From Terripilifer sp031921685 (GTDB lineage: Bacteria > Pseudomonadota > Alphaproteobacteria > Rhizobiales > Beijerinckiaceae): a stretch of 64,000 bases of DNA. This document shows positions 35,420 to 44,690 of the stretch, in pieces. How positions within the stretch are numbered: position 1 is the first letter of the stretch; each line of letters begins with the position of its first letter. The translations under genes and the position numbers were made by a program. The stretch covers positions 248,001-312,000 of the forward strand of contig NZ_JAPDHU010000003.1 in the NCBI RefSeq assembly GCF_031921685.1, read 5' to 3'. Below the pieces are notes generated by a model that searched no databases, was not told the DNA's origin, and saw nothing but the letters and a program-made list of their open reading frames with translations.

Positions 35420-38400
35420 TGAGTGCCGCCTCGCAACGTCAGCGCAACGGTGCGGAAATCCGCGCCGCCATCCGCAAGACCGCCAGCGAGCGCGTGCTGG
35501 TGCTCGACGGCGCCATGGGCACGATGATCCAGGATTTGAAGCTCGATGACGCAGGCTTTCGCGGCACGCGCTTCCTCGATCATCCGCGCGACATCAAGGG
35601 CAACAACGACATTCTCATCCTGTCGCAGCCGGATGCGATCTATAACATTCACCTGCAATATTTTCTCGCCGGCGCCGACATCTGCGAGACCAACACCTTT
35701 TCCTCGACCAGCATCGCCCAGGCCGACTATGGCTGCGAAGCCTATGTCCACGAGCTGAATTATGAGGGCGCGCGCCTCGCCCGCGCTGCCGCCATCAAGG
35801 CCGAGGAAACCGACGGCGTGCGCCGCTACGTCGCTGGCGCGCTGGGGCCGACCAACCGCACCGCCTCCATCTCACCCGATGTCAGCGATCCGGGCTTCCG
35901 CGCCGTCACCTTCGACGAATTGCGTGCCGCCTATGCCGAAGCGACTGTCGGCCTCATCGAAGGCGGCAGCGATCTCCTGCTGATCGAAACGATTTTCGAT
36001 ACGTTGAATGCCAAGGCCGCCTGGGCCGGCATCTGCGATGCCTTCGAAAAGACCGGCCTCGAATTGCCGGTGATGATCTCGGGCACGATCACCGATCTCT
36101 CCGGCCGCACTCTGTCGGGCCAGACGCCGGAAGCCTTCTGGAACTCCCTGTCCCACATCAAGCCCGTCGCCGTGGGACTTAATTGCGCTCTCGGCGCCAA
36201 GGAAATGCGCGCCCATATCGTCGAACTGTCGCGCATCGCCGACACGCTCGTCTGCGCTTATCCCAATGCGGGCCTGCCGAACGAATTCGGCCTCTACGAC
36301 GAGAGCCCCGAATATATGTCGGAGCTGCTGGGCGAATTCGCCGATGCCGGCATCGTCAACATCGTCGGCGGCTGCTGCGGCACGACACCGGCCCATATCA
36401 CCGCCTTCCGCGATCGCGTCAAAGGCGTCAAGCCGCGCAATATCCCGAAGATCACGCAGCGCCTGCGACTCTCGGGCCTCGAACCCTTCACGCTGACGAG
36501 CGATATCCGCTTCGTAAACGTCGGCGAACGCACCAATGTCACCGGTTCCGCCCGTTTCCGCAAACTGATCAAGAACGGCGAATATCCGGCCGCGCTTGAT
36601 GTCGCGCGAGATCAGGTCGCCAACGGCGCGCAGATCATCGACGTCAACATGGACGAAGGCCTGCTCGATTCGAAGCAGGCGATGATCACCTTCCTCAATC
36701 TCATCGCCTCCGAGCCCGACATCGCCCGCGTGCCGATCATGGTCGACTCGTCGAAGTTCGACGTGATCGAAGCCGGCCTGAAATGCATTCAGGGCAAGGC
36801 GGTGGTCAATTCCATCTCGCTCAAGGAAGGCGAGGAGAAGTTTCTGGCCGAAGCCCGCAAGGTGCTGCTCTACGGCGCGGCGGTCGTCGTCATGGCCTTC
36901 GACGAACAGGGCCAGGCCGACAGCTATGAGCGCAAGGTGCAGATCTGCACCCGCGCCTACGAGATTTTGACCCAGCAGGTCGGTTTTCCGCCGCAGGACA
37001 TCATCTTCGATCCCAACATCTTCGCCGTCGCCACCGGCATCGAAGAACATAATTCCTACGGTGTCGCCTTCATCGAAGCGACGCGCGAAATCCGCCGCAG
37101 CCTGCCCCATGCCCATATTTCCGGCGGCGTCTCCAATCTGTCCTTCTCCTTCCGTGGCAACGACCACGTGCGCGAAGCGATGCATTCGGTTTTCCTGTTT
37201 CATGCCATCAGCGCCGGCATGGACATGGGCATCGTCAATGCCGGCCAGCTCCAGGTCTATGAGAAGATCGATCCGGAGCTGCGCGAGGCCTGCGAGGACG
37301 TGGTGCTCAATCGCCGCGAGGATGCCGCCGATCGCCTGCTCGCGGTGGCCGAGAAATTCCGCGGCGCCGGCGCCGAGGTCAAAGGCAAGGATCTCGAATG
37401 GCGCGAACTCCCCGTCGAGAAGCGCCTCGAACATGCTCTCGTCAACGGCATCACCGATTTCATCGAGGCCGACACGGAAGAGGCGCGCCTCGCCGCCACG
37501 CGCCCGCTCGATGTGATCGAGGGGCCGCTGATGGCCGGCATGAACGTGGTCGGCGATCTCTTCGGCTCGGGAAAAATGTTCCTGCCGCAGGTGGTGAAAT
37601 CCGCCCGCGTGATGAAACAGGCCGTCGCTTTCCTGATGCCGCATATGGAGGCCGAGCGCCTCGCCAATGGCGGCACGGGTGGGCGCACCGCCGCCGGCAA
37701 AGTGCTGATGGCGACCGTCAAGGGCGACGTGCATGACATCGGCAAGAACATCGTCGGCGTCGTGCTCCAGTGCAACAATTACGATGTCATCGATCTCGGC
37801 GTCATGGTGCCGGCCAAGAAGATTCTCGACACCGCGCGCGCGGAGAATGTCGACATCATCGGCCTGTCTGGCCTGATCACCCCGTCGCTCGACGAAATGT
37901 GTTTCGTCGGTGGCGAGATGGAGCGCGAAGGCTTCGACATCCCGCTGCTGATCGGCGGCGCGACGACCAGCCGCGTCCACACCGCCGTGAAAATTCACCC
38001 CAACTACCAGCGCGGCCAGGCGATCTATGTCACCGACGCCAGCCGCGCCGTTGGCGTCGTCTCCTCGCTGCTGTCGCCGACGGCCCGCGACGGCTATATC
38101 GAAGGCATCCGGACGGAATATCGCAAGGTGGCGGATGCCCATGCGCGCGCCGAAGCCGACAAGCAGCGCATGCCGCTGGAGCGCGCCCGCGCCAACGCGA
38201 TGAAAATCGATTGGAGCAATTACACGCCGCCGAAGCCGACCTTCTTCGGCACGCGCATCATCTCCAATTACAGCGTCGCCGAGCTGGTCGATTACATCGA
38301 CTGGACGCCCTTCTTCCAGACCTGGGAGATGAAAGGCCGATTCCCGGCGCTGCTCGATGATTCAGAGCAGGGAGCAGCCGCCCGTCAGCTCTATGACGAT

Positions 38401-39174
38401 GCCCGCGCCATGCTCGAACGCGTCGTCGAGGAGCGCTGGTTCAATCCGAAAGCGGTTGTCGGCTTCTGGCCAGCCAATGCTGTCGGTGACGACATCGAAC
38501 TCTATAATGGTGAATCGCGCAGCGAGACAATCGCCACGCTGCACACCTTGCGCCAGCAACTGCTGCGTCGCGACGGGCGACCCAATCTCGCCATGTCCGA
38601 CTTCGTCGCGCCGCGCGCCACGGGCCTCGCCGATTATGTCGGCGGCTTCGTCGTCACCGCCGGCGCCGAAGAAGAACGCATCGCCGAACGGTTCGCGCGC
38701 GCCAACAACGACTATGCCTCGATCATGGTCAAAGCCCTGGCCGATCGTATTGCCGAGGCTTTCGCCGAGCGCATGCATGAGCGCGTGCGGCGCGAGTTCT
38801 GGGGCTATGCCGCCAACGAAACACTCACCAACGAACAGCGCATCAACGAGGATTACCAGGGCATCCGCCCGGCGCCGGGCTATCCGATGCAGCCCGACCA
38901 CACCGAGAAGCGCACATTGTTCGATCTGCTGGGCGCCGAGCGCCGCGTCGGCGTCAAGCTGACCGAGAGTTTCGCCATGTGGCCGGGCTCGTCGGTCTCA
39001 GGCCTTTATCTCTCCCACCCCGACTCCCATTACTTCGGCGTCGCCAAGGTGGAATATGATCAGGTCTGCGATTATGCGCTGCGCAAGGGCATGGAAATCG
39101 CGGAAGTCGAGCGCTGGCTGTCGCCGATCCTCAATTACGATCCGGCAAGCAACGCGCGCGCCGCGGCTGAATAG
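35419..39174 (+). CDS. metH: Cobalamin-dependent methionine synthase MetH
   Basis: A 1251-residue complete four-module enzyme making methionine from homocysteine and methyl-THF. The homocysteine domain has Zn ligands Cys256 (GLNCALG), Cys319 and Cys320 (GGCCGTTP). The pterin domain follows at about 355-620 (FVNVGERTNVTGS). The cobalamin module has the helical cap and the axial His772 in GDVHDIGKN. The C-terminal reactivation domain (about 920-1240) contains RPAPGYPMQPDHTEK. It is the last gene of the regulator-metF-metH operon and needs vitamin B12. Confidence 0.97.
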   Translation: MSAASQRQRNGAEIRAAIRKTASERVLVLDGAMGTMIQDLKLDDAGFRGTRFLDHPRDIKGNNDILILSQPDAIYNIHLQYFLAGADICETNTFSSTSIAQADYGCEAYVHELNYEGARLARAAAIKAEETDGVRRYVAGALGPTNRTASISPDVSDPGFRAVTFDELRAAYAEATVGLIEGGSDLLLIETIFDTLNAKAAWAGICDAFEKTGLELPVMISGTITDLSGRTLSGQTPEAFWNSLSHIKPVAVGLNCALGAKEMRAHIVELSRIADTLVCAYPNAGLPNEFGLYDESPEYMSELLGEFADAGIVNIVGGCCGTTPAHITAFRDRVKGVKPRNIPKITQRLRLSGLEPFTLTSDIRFVNVGERTNVTGSARFRKLIKNGEYPAALDVARDQVANGAQIIDVNMDEGLLDSKQAMITFLNLIASEPDIARVPIMVDSSKFDVIEAGLKCIQGKAVVNSISLKEGEEKFLAEARKVLLYGAAVVVMAFDEQGQADSYERKVQICTRAYEILTQQVGFPPQDIIFDPNIFAVATGIEEHNSYGVAFIEATREIRRSLPHAHISGGVSNLSFSFRGNDHVREAMHSVFLFHAISAGMDMGIVNAGQLQVYEKIDPELREACEDVVLNRREDAADRLLAVAEKFRGAGAEVKGKDLEWRELPVEKRLEHALVNGITDFIEADTEEARLAATRPLDVIEGPLMAGMNVVGDLFGSGKMFLPQVVKSARVMKQAVAFLMPHMEAERLANGGTGGRTAAGKVLMATVKGDVHDIGKNIVGVVLQCNNYDVIDLGVMVPAKKILDTARAENVDIIGLSGLITPSLDEMCFVGGEMEREGFDIPLLIGGATTSRVHTAVKIHPNYQRGQAIYVTDASRAVGVVSSLLSPTARDGYIEGIRTEYRKVADAHARAEADKQRMPLERARANAMKIDWSNYTPPKPTFFGTRIISNYSVAELVDYIDWTPFFQTWEMKGRFPALLDDSEQGAAARQLYDDARAMLERVVEERWFNPKAVVGFWPANAVGDDIELYNGESRSETIATLHTLRQQLLRRDGRPNLAMSDFVAPRATGLADYVGGFVVTAGAEEERIAERFARANNDYASIMVKALADRIAEAFAERMHERVRREFWGYAANETLTNEQRINEDYQGIRPAPGYPMQPDHTEKRTLFDLLGAERRVGVKLTESFAMWPGSSVSGLYLSHPDSHYFGVAKVEYDQVCDYALRKGMEIAEVERWLSPILNYDPASNARAAAE

Positions 39175-39181
39175 CCGCGGC
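39160..39181. terminator. Hairpin at the end of metH, between convergent genes
   Basis: GCCGCGGCT and AGCCGCGGC form a perfect 9-bp stem with loop GAAT and span the metH stop codon, a few bases before the stop of the convergent SDR gene. There is no T tract, so termination may depend on other factors. Confidence 0.45.
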
Positions 39182-39183
39182 AT

Positions 39184-39873
39184 TCACCAGTTGAGCTGGC
39201 GACCGGCGTAATTGCTGAAACTGCCGCTATGAGCCAGATCGAGCTGCTCGATCTGCTGCAACAGTCCGCGCGCGCTTTCTTCGACCGACAAGGTCGCGCC
39301 TGGCCCGCCCATGGCGGTGCGCACCCAGCCCGGCGAATAGATGCCGACGGCCACGCCCTTGGGCCGCAATGCGCTCGCCAGGCCATGGAACAGGCGGTTC
39401 ACGGCGGTCTTCGACGTGCAATAGGCCATTTTCGAGGTTTCCTCGTAGCCGAAACTGCCCATGCCGCTGGAGATGACGATGACCTTGCCCTTCGCCGCTT
39501 CCAGGTTGGGCAGGAAGGCCTTCGTCACCCGCAGGGGTGCGACGGTGTTGACAGCCAGCACCTTCGTCAGCACGTCGAAATTCATATCCAGCGGCGATTG
39601 CGGATCGTCGCCCATGATGCCCGCATTGTTGATGAGCACGTGGATCGGCTTGGTACCGATATGCGTCTTGGCCGTGCCGATCGAATTGGCCTCGCTCACA
39701 TCCATCGGCACGACTTCGACATCGCAATCGTCCCGGGCTTCGAGCGCCTTCAATTCCTTCGCCCGTCCAGGACCACGGCACGCCGCCAACACGTGATGCC
39801 CGGCAGCAGCCGCCTGTCGGACAAGTTCAAGGCCAATGCCGCGATTGGCCCCTGTGATCAAAAAGGTCGCCAT
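39184..39873 (-). CDS. Short-chain dehydrogenase/reductase
   Basis: A 229-residue classical SDR. Cofactor motif TGANRGIGLEL at residues 7-17, NNAGI in the middle, a Ser in VISSGMG and the catalytic YCTSKTAVN (Tyr and Lys). The domain is complete; substrate unknown. The ATG at 39873 has a strong AGGAGGGAG site. It lies 11 nt downstream of the amidase gene on the same strand, and convergent to metH. Confidence 0.9.
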   Translation of the reverse strand: MATFLITGANRGIGLELVRQAAAAGHHVLAACRGPGRAKELKALEARDDCDVEVVPMDVSEANSIGTAKTHIGTKPIHVLINNAGIMGDDPQSPLDMNFDVLTKVLAVNTVAPLRVTKAFLPNLEAAKGKVIVISSGMGSFGYEETSKMAYCTSKTAVNRLFHGLASALRPKGVAVGIYSPGWVRTAMGGPGATLSVEESARGLLQQIEQLDLAHSGSFSNYAGRQLNW

Positions 39874-39884
39874 GTCGCTCCCTC

Positions 39885-40688
39885 CTAAACGATCGCAGGC
39901 GCATCGAGCGCCGCGATCAGATTGCGCAATGTAAGAATGGTCGAACTGTCGGCCACGCCATCGACGCGGGCCGGCCGGAAGTGGCGCTGGAATGCCGCGA
40001 CGACATTCTCGGTCGCCTCGTCGAATTCCGGTTCGATGCTGATGCCATAGCCATACATGGCGAGCATGGCGCGCAGCGCTTCGATCGGCTGGCCACTGTC
40101 GCCTCGCGCGAAGAAACGGCCGCCGCTGATCGCTTCCGGCTTCACCCAATGGCCGACGCCCTGCCGGTGTAATTCATCCCAGGGAAAGCGCTCGCCCGGA
40201 TCGATCTTGCGTCCCGGCGCGATATCGGAATGGGCGAGAACCCGTTGCGGCACGATACGATGGCGTGCCGATATATCCCGGCAGAGTGCGATAACCGCTT
40301 CGATCTGCTTGTCGGCGAACGGCGGCAGACCGCCATCATGTCCTGGATTGGCGATCTCGATGCCGATCGAAAAGGAATTGATGTCGGTTTCGCCCGCCCA
40401 GGACGAACGCCCCGCATGCCAGGCGCGCCGCGCTTCGCGCACCAGCTGCACGATGCGCCCATCTTCATGAACGAGATAATGGCTTGAGACCTGCGAGACC
40501 GGATCGATCAGCCAGCGCAGCGCTTCGCCGCCAGGATCGGCGCGCCACGAGGCTTCCGCGTCGCCTGTGCGCAAGCCGGTGTAATGCAGGATGATGGCAT
40601 CGGGGCCATCGCATCCACGCCGTTCGCCATGGTTCGGCGAAGGGTGCAGGTCGCAGACTAAAAAGCTATCGGGCGTGAAATCATCCAT
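39885..40688 (-). CDS. N-acetylmuramoyl-L-alanine amidase (amidase_2 with peptidoglycan-binding domain)
   Basis: A 267-residue AmpD/AmiD-type amidase. Zinc-site residues are His in IILHYTGL and His in VLAHSDIAPGRKIDPG. A C-terminal helical peptidoglycan-binding domain covers about residues 195-260 (AMYGYGISIEPEFDEATENVVAAFQRHF). No signal peptide or lipobox is evident, so it may act in the cytoplasm on recycled muropeptides, although the binding domain suggests wall contact. The ATG at 40688 begins MDDFTPDS. Confidence 0.9.
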   Translation of the reverse strand: MDDFTPDSFLVCDLHPSPNHGERRGCDGPDAIILHYTGLRTGDAEASWRADPGGEALRWLIDPVSQVSSHYLVHEDGRIVQLVREARRAWHAGRSSWAGETDINSFSIGIEIANPGHDGGLPPFADKQIEAVIALCRDISARHRIVPQRVLAHSDIAPGRKIDPGERFPWDELHRQGVGHWVKPEAISGGRFFARGDSGQPIEALRAMLAMYGYGISIEPEFDEATENVVAAFQRHFRPARVDGVADSSTILTLRNLIAALDAPAIV

Positions 40689-40730
40689 GCCCGATAGCTA
40701 AGCTGAATGGCGCGATTTGAACAGTCCGCC

Positions 40731-41015
40731 TTAACGGACGCAGACACGGCGGCCGTAATAGTCATACCCCCAGCGACGGCAACCATATCCATAGCGCGGC
40801 GCCGTATTGGCTCCGATGACAGCACCACCCGCCGCGCCAATGGCCGCGCCCGCGAGCGTGCCGCCCGCCGAACCGCCGGACACCGCCGCGCCGACAAGCG
40901 CGCCGCCCGCACCACCGATCACGGCGCCACCCGCGGCCCGTTCACCCGGAGTGTTACAGGCAGCCAGCGAGAGCACCGCGGCAAGCGCAGCACCTGCCAG
41001 GGCAAACTTCTTCAT
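40731..41015 (-). CDS. Glycine-zipper lipoprotein
   Basis: A 94-residue protein. The signal MKKFALAGAALAAVLSLAAC ends in a lipobox (LAAC), followed by a Gly/Ala zipper (AGGAVIGGAGGALVGAAV..., repeated) and a short aromatic and basic tail (YGYGCRRWGYDYYGRR) with two cysteines. Such small 17-kDa-antigen-like proteins sit in the outer membrane; function is not defined. The ATG at 41015 has AAGGAGG upstream. Confidence 0.82.
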   Translation of the reverse strand: MKKFALAGAALAAVLSLAACNTPGERAAGGAVIGGAGGALVGAAVSGGSAGGTLAGAAIGAAGGAVIGANTAPRYGYGCRRWGYDYYGRRVCVR

Positions 41016-41411
41016 ATGAGCCTCCTTCATCTGAGCGAACGGACGGGCCCTTGGACAATCCAACGAGCAAAGTCCGAACTGTTTCATGCGGCTATATGGA
41101 AATGCATGGGCCGCCGGCTTGGTTCCAGCCACGCGCTCCCTCCAGGTCCCCTCAACGCAAGGACATGGATGAAACATGTCAACTAACGGGCCCAAGCCAA
41201 TCAAATCTGCTTCTTTCCCGCGCCTTCAGCAAGCAAATCCACGATGATCCGATGCTGTGCTGCAACAACCGGAATTCGGCCGTATTGATGATCGACCTTG
41301 CGACTGCAGCATGAACGGCGTCGCGCGAAACTCTGCCTCCGCGATGCTACGCAGTCCCAAAGGGCACAGTCGCAGCTTTGACACTGCCATTGTCATCCTG
41401 GGCCTGGTGCC
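41016..41411. other. Gene-free region upstream of rnpB
   Basis: About 400 nt with no credible gene on either strand. Its right end carries the likely rnpB promoter; the rest shows nothing recognisable. Confidence 0.5.
41378..41406 (+). promoter_or_regulatory. Possible rnpB promoter
   Basis: A consensus -35 TTGACA at 41378-41383 lies about 30 nt before the expected 5' end of RNase P RNA. The -10 region 17 nt on (GGCCTG) is poor, so only the -35 element is convincing. Confidence 0.4.
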
Positions 41412-41423
41412 TTAGGAGTTGCC

Positions 41424-41808
41424 CCGCCAGTCGGCCGGACGGCCGCTGCTCACGCAGAGGAAAGTCCGGGCTCCACGGAGAAACGGCGCCGGATAACGTC
41501 CGGCGGGGGTGACCCCAGGGATAGCGCCACAGAGATCGAACCGCCTGATGGAGGCAACTCCGGACGGTAAGGGTGAAAAGGTGCGGTAAGAGCGCACCGC
41601 GCGTCCGGCAACGGACGCGGCATGGCAAGCCCCGCCGGGAGCAAAACCGAATAGGGGCGACGAGGACCTTCGGGTCCGGATCCTCTCCGGATCGTCGCCC
41701 GGGTTGGTTGCTTGAGGCGGCTGGTAACAGCCGTCCCAGAGGAATGGCCGTCACGTCGCAGCCTTGCGCTGCGGCCCTACAGAACCCGGCTTACAGGCCG
41801 ACTGGCAC
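41424..41808 (+). ncRNA. rnpB: RNase P RNA (class A)
   Basis: The catalytic RNA of RNase P, which matures tRNA 5' ends. The conserved cores GAGGAAAGTCCGGGCTCC (from about 41457) and ACAGAACCCGGCTTACAGG (from about 41780) are present, as are GGTAAGGGTGAAAAGGTGCGG and the P8/P9-like elements in between. The terminal helix P1 pairs GCCAGTCGGCC (41426-41436) with GGCCGACTGGC (41796-41806), which fixes the strand and ends. A protein-like frame in the opposite direction is a shadow. Confidence 0.95.
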
Positions 41809-41906
41809 TATTGTTCACTATTGGACTTATCTGCCCGAACGTGCAAAGGCTTCCCTGCGGCCGGGCAAACGGCCGCAGGGGAAACGTCAAAGGCGAACGG
41901 CCGACA

Positions 41907-42251
41907 ATGGTTTGGGGACACCGCAACACTGCCGCTTCGAGCAGGCCGATGGCCTGGCTTGCCGGCTTTGCGCTCGTCTTCCTCGCACTGCTCAGTCTGC
42001 AATTCGATCGCACGTGGCAAGCGCCATCGCAAATCGCCTCCGTCATCGAAAGCACGGGCCTCGATCCTCTCGACGGTGGTGACGACGAAACGTCGGCCTT
42101 TGACAGCGACGACACGTTGCTTGCCGCCGCTCCCCTGCCGACACCCATCCTGCATGGTGTCGCGCTCGCCTTCCTGTCGCTCGATGCGCAAAGCATCATC
42201 CCGGCATCGTTGCTTGGCCTCAGCGCGCGCGGACCTCCGGCGCGGAACTGA
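41907..42251 (+). CDS. Hypothetical small membrane-anchored protein
   Basis: A 114-codon frame from the ATG at 41907 (or 101 residues from 41949). It has one hydrophobic segment (MAWLAGFALVFLALLSLQF) near the N terminus and an acidic Ser/Asp-rich stretch (DGGDDETSAFDSDD), followed by an Ala/Leu/Pro-rich end. I recognise no family and no good ribosome binding site. If it is not a gene, the 600 nt between rnpB and the transporter are empty. Confidence 0.35.
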   Translation: MVWGHRNTAASSRPMAWLAGFALVFLALLSLQFDRTWQAPSQIASVIESTGLDPLDGGDDETSAFDSDDTLLAAAPLPTPILHGVALAFLSLDAQSIIPASLLGLSARGPPARN

Positions 42252-42286
42252 TCACGCCCGTTTCTCACGCGACCGTCTATCCAAGC

Positions 42287-42310
42287 GCGTGACACGACCC
42301 GCGTGACACG
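42287..42310. repeat. Direct repeat GCGTGACACG upstream of tctA
   Basis: GCGTGACACG occurs at 42287-42296 and again at 42301-42310, 14 nt start to start, about 120 nt before the permease gene. It could be a regulator site; nothing more can be said. Confidence 0.3.
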
Positions 42311-42425
42311 GTGCGCCCACGCCGGCCCGCCGTAGCCTTTTCAAACATTCGCATGTCCCGTCGCGCCCAACGTCGCGCTTCGGCGACATCGTTCACAAGC
42401 GACTTTGCTTTTTCAGGATTTGACC

Positions 42426-44504
42426 ATGGAAACCGACCTGCTCTCGACTGTCGGATCGGCCTTTCTCTCGATGATGGAATTACACCGCCTGATTTATCTC
42501 TTCGGCGGCGTGGTGATGGGCCTGGCGCTCGGCATCCTGCCCGGGATTGGCGGCGTGGCCGGCACAGCCCTGCTGCTGCCCTTTACCTATAATCTCGATC
42601 CCACCACTGCCATGGCTCTGCTTCTGGGGCTGGGCGCGACGACCACCACCGCCGACCCGATATCGGCCATCGTGCTCGGCGCGCCAGGCCATGCCGCATC
42701 CGCCGCCACCGCCATCGACGGCTATCCGATGACGAAGCGCGGCGAAGGCGGACGGGCCCTTGGCGCCGCTTACATGTCGGCGCTGATGGGCGGCATTTTC
42801 GGCGCCATTTTGATGGGCGTCACCTTGCCGATCATTCGCCCGGCCATTCTCTTCATCGGTTCGCCGGAACTGCTCGGCCTTGCCGTCTTCGGCATTTCCA
42901 TGGTCGCCGTTCTCTCCGGCAACACACCGCTGCGCGGTCTCACCATGGCCTGTTTCGGCATGATGATCGCCATGATCGGCTCCGATCCGCAGACCGGCAC
43001 GCTGCGCTGGACGATGGACAGCCTGTATCTATGGGAAGGCCTGCCGCTGGTGCCCGTCACTCTTGGCGTCTTCGCGCTGCCGGAACTGTGCGATCTCGCC
43101 GTGGCGCGCACCGCCGTGGTGAAGTCGGAGCAGATGATGGACACCAGCGCCGGGCTGTGGGCCGGTTGCAAGGACTGCTTTCGCCATTGGTTCCTGGTGC
43201 TGCGTTGCGCCTGGATTGGCTCCGTCATCGGCGCCATCCCCGGCATCAGCGCCTCGGTCATCGACTGGATCTCCTATGGTCATGCGATCCGCACCGAAAA
43301 AGGCGCGCAGCAGACCTTCGGCAGCGGCGACGTGCGCGGCGTGATCGCGGCGGAAAGCGCCACCAACTCCCGCGAAGGCGGCGCGCTGGTGCCCACCGTG
43401 GTCTTTGGCGTGCCCGGCTCCGCCGGCATGGCGATCCTGCTCGGCGCCTTCCTGATGCACGGCCTGGTGCCGGGTCCGGAAATGCTGACCAAGAACCTCG
43501 GCCTCACCTATTCCATGGTGTGGAGCATCGCCATCGCCAACATTCTCGGTTCCGGCCTCTGCTTCCTGTTCTCGGGCCAGTTCGCGAAAATGGCGACGCT
43601 GCGCTACACGCTGATCCTTCCGGTGGTGTTATGCTTCGTCTATATCGGCGCCTTCGAAGGCCACCGGAGCTGGGGCGATCTGATTTCGCTGCTGTGCTTT
43701 GGCGTCATGGCCTGGGGTGCCAAGCACTTCAAATGGCCGCGCCCGCCGCTGGTGCTCGGCTTCATCCTGGGCAGCATTCTCGAACGTTACATGTTCATCT
43801 CGATCCAACGCTACGGCACCAGCTGGATGCTGCGCCCGATCGTCATCATTCTCTTCCTGATGTCGGCGATCAGCATCCTACGACCGTTCCTGCAGGACGT
43901 GCGGCGTCACGGCGGGTTCCGCGGCATGATCGGAGAATTGTCTGCGCCACGGCTGCGCCCCTCGCATATCTTCCCGATCGGGCTCCTGTGCCTGTTCTCG
44001 GTGATGATGATCGAGGCGGTGCAGTGGAACTTCTCGGCTAAGATCATTCCGGTGATCGTCGGCACCGGCGCGATCCTGTTCTGCTCGCTGTCGCTGCTGA
44101 ACGAGATCTTCAAACGTCCGGAGAAAGAAGCCGAACCGATCAAGCCGGGAGAAACCAGCGAAATCGCATCGGATCCCAACGCCAAGGTCCATATGGACAT
44201 CGCGTCGAACATCACCCATCTGCCGCCGCGCACCATCGTTCTGCGGGGTGCCATCTTCTTCGGCTGGATGGTCGCCTTCCTGATTTCGATGGCCTTGATC
44301 GGGCTTATTCCAACGGTGCCGATCTTCATCGTCGCGTTCATGCGCGTCGAAGGACGCGAGCGCTGGACACTGACGCTGACCATGGCGCTCGTCATGATGC
44401 TGTTCGTCTATGGCCTGTTCGATCAGTTGCTGGCGATCCCGTGGCCGGGATCACTGCTGGGAGACACCTTCCCCTGGCTGCGTGACAACATACCGTCCAT
44501 GTAG
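42426..44504 (+). CDS. Tripartite tricarboxylate transporter permease, TctA with C-terminal TctB-like part
   Basis: A 692-residue inner membrane protein. Residues about 15-500 are TctA-like: GILPGIGGVAGTALLLP, the ALLLGLGATTTTADPI segment, LGAPGHAASAATAIDGYP and SATNSREGGALVPTVVFGVPGS. TctA proteins are usually about 500 residues. The extra 190 residues hold about four more hydrophobic segments in two pairs, split by a charged loop (FKRPEKEAEPIKPGETSE), as in the small subunit TctB. I infer a natural TctA-TctB fusion. It imports carboxylates with a periplasmic Bug protein. The ATG at 42426 has AGGA upstream. Confidence 0.88.
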   Translation: METDLLSTVGSAFLSMMELHRLIYLFGGVVMGLALGILPGIGGVAGTALLLPFTYNLDPTTAMALLLGLGATTTTADPISAIVLGAPGHAASAATAIDGYPMTKRGEGGRALGAAYMSALMGGIFGAILMGVTLPIIRPAILFIGSPELLGLAVFGISMVAVLSGNTPLRGLTMACFGMMIAMIGSDPQTGTLRWTMDSLYLWEGLPLVPVTLGVFALPELCDLAVARTAVVKSEQMMDTSAGLWAGCKDCFRHWFLVLRCAWIGSVIGAIPGISASVIDWISYGHAIRTEKGAQQTFGSGDVRGVIAAESATNSREGGALVPTVVFGVPGSAGMAILLGAFLMHGLVPGPEMLTKNLGLTYSMVWSIAIANILGSGLCFLFSGQFAKMATLRYTLILPVVLCFVYIGAFEGHRSWGDLISLLCFGVMAWGAKHFKWPRPPLVLGFILGSILERYMFISIQRYGTSWMLRPIVIILFLMSAISILRPFLQDVRRHGGFRGMIGELSAPRLRPSHIFPIGLLCLFSVMMIEAVQWNFSAKIIPVIVGTGAILFCSLSLLNEIFKRPEKEAEPIKPGETSEIASDPNAKVHMDIASNITHLPPRTIVLRGAIFFGWMVAFLISMALIGLIPTVPIFIVAFMRVEGRERWTLTLTMALVMMLFVYGLFDQLLAIPWPGSLLGDTFPWLRDNIPSM

Positions 44505-44525
44505 GCTTCGGATGACGTCGCGAGA

Positions 44526-44690
44526 ATGAACTCACAAGACGGTCCGCCTGTGCAAGGCGGCTGGTGGCACATGCCACTGGCCGCCTTGGTCATTGCAGCC
44601 ATCGTGCTCTGCCTCGACGGCGATCGCCTCGCGGCATTCGTGACGACGATCGCTAGCCTTTTGTTATGGGTCGTTGCCCTTCTGGAATGA
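44526..44690 (+). CDS. Small membrane peptide (54 aa) downstream of the permease
   Basis: A 54-residue frame from the ATG at 44526, 21 nt after the permease stop. It has a short polar start (MNSQDGPPVQGGWWHM) and two hydrophobic segments (PLAALVIAAIVLCL and AAFVTTIASLLLWVVALL) around a DGDR turn, a convincing membrane hairpin. Its last 38 nt overlap the 3' end of the convergent SDR gene. No family recognised; it might be an accessory peptide of the transporter. Confidence 0.5.
   Translation: MNSQDGPPVQGGWWHMPLAALVIAAIVLCLDGDRLAAFVTTIASLLLWVVALLE

Noticed and set aside
35872..38142. 756-codon open frame on the minus strand
   Set aside because: Antisense to metH, with no recognisable domain or start signal.
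41347..41754. 135-codon minus-strand frame over the RNase P RNA
   Set aside because: The region has the conserved RNase P RNA cores and a matching P1 helix; the frame is a by-product.
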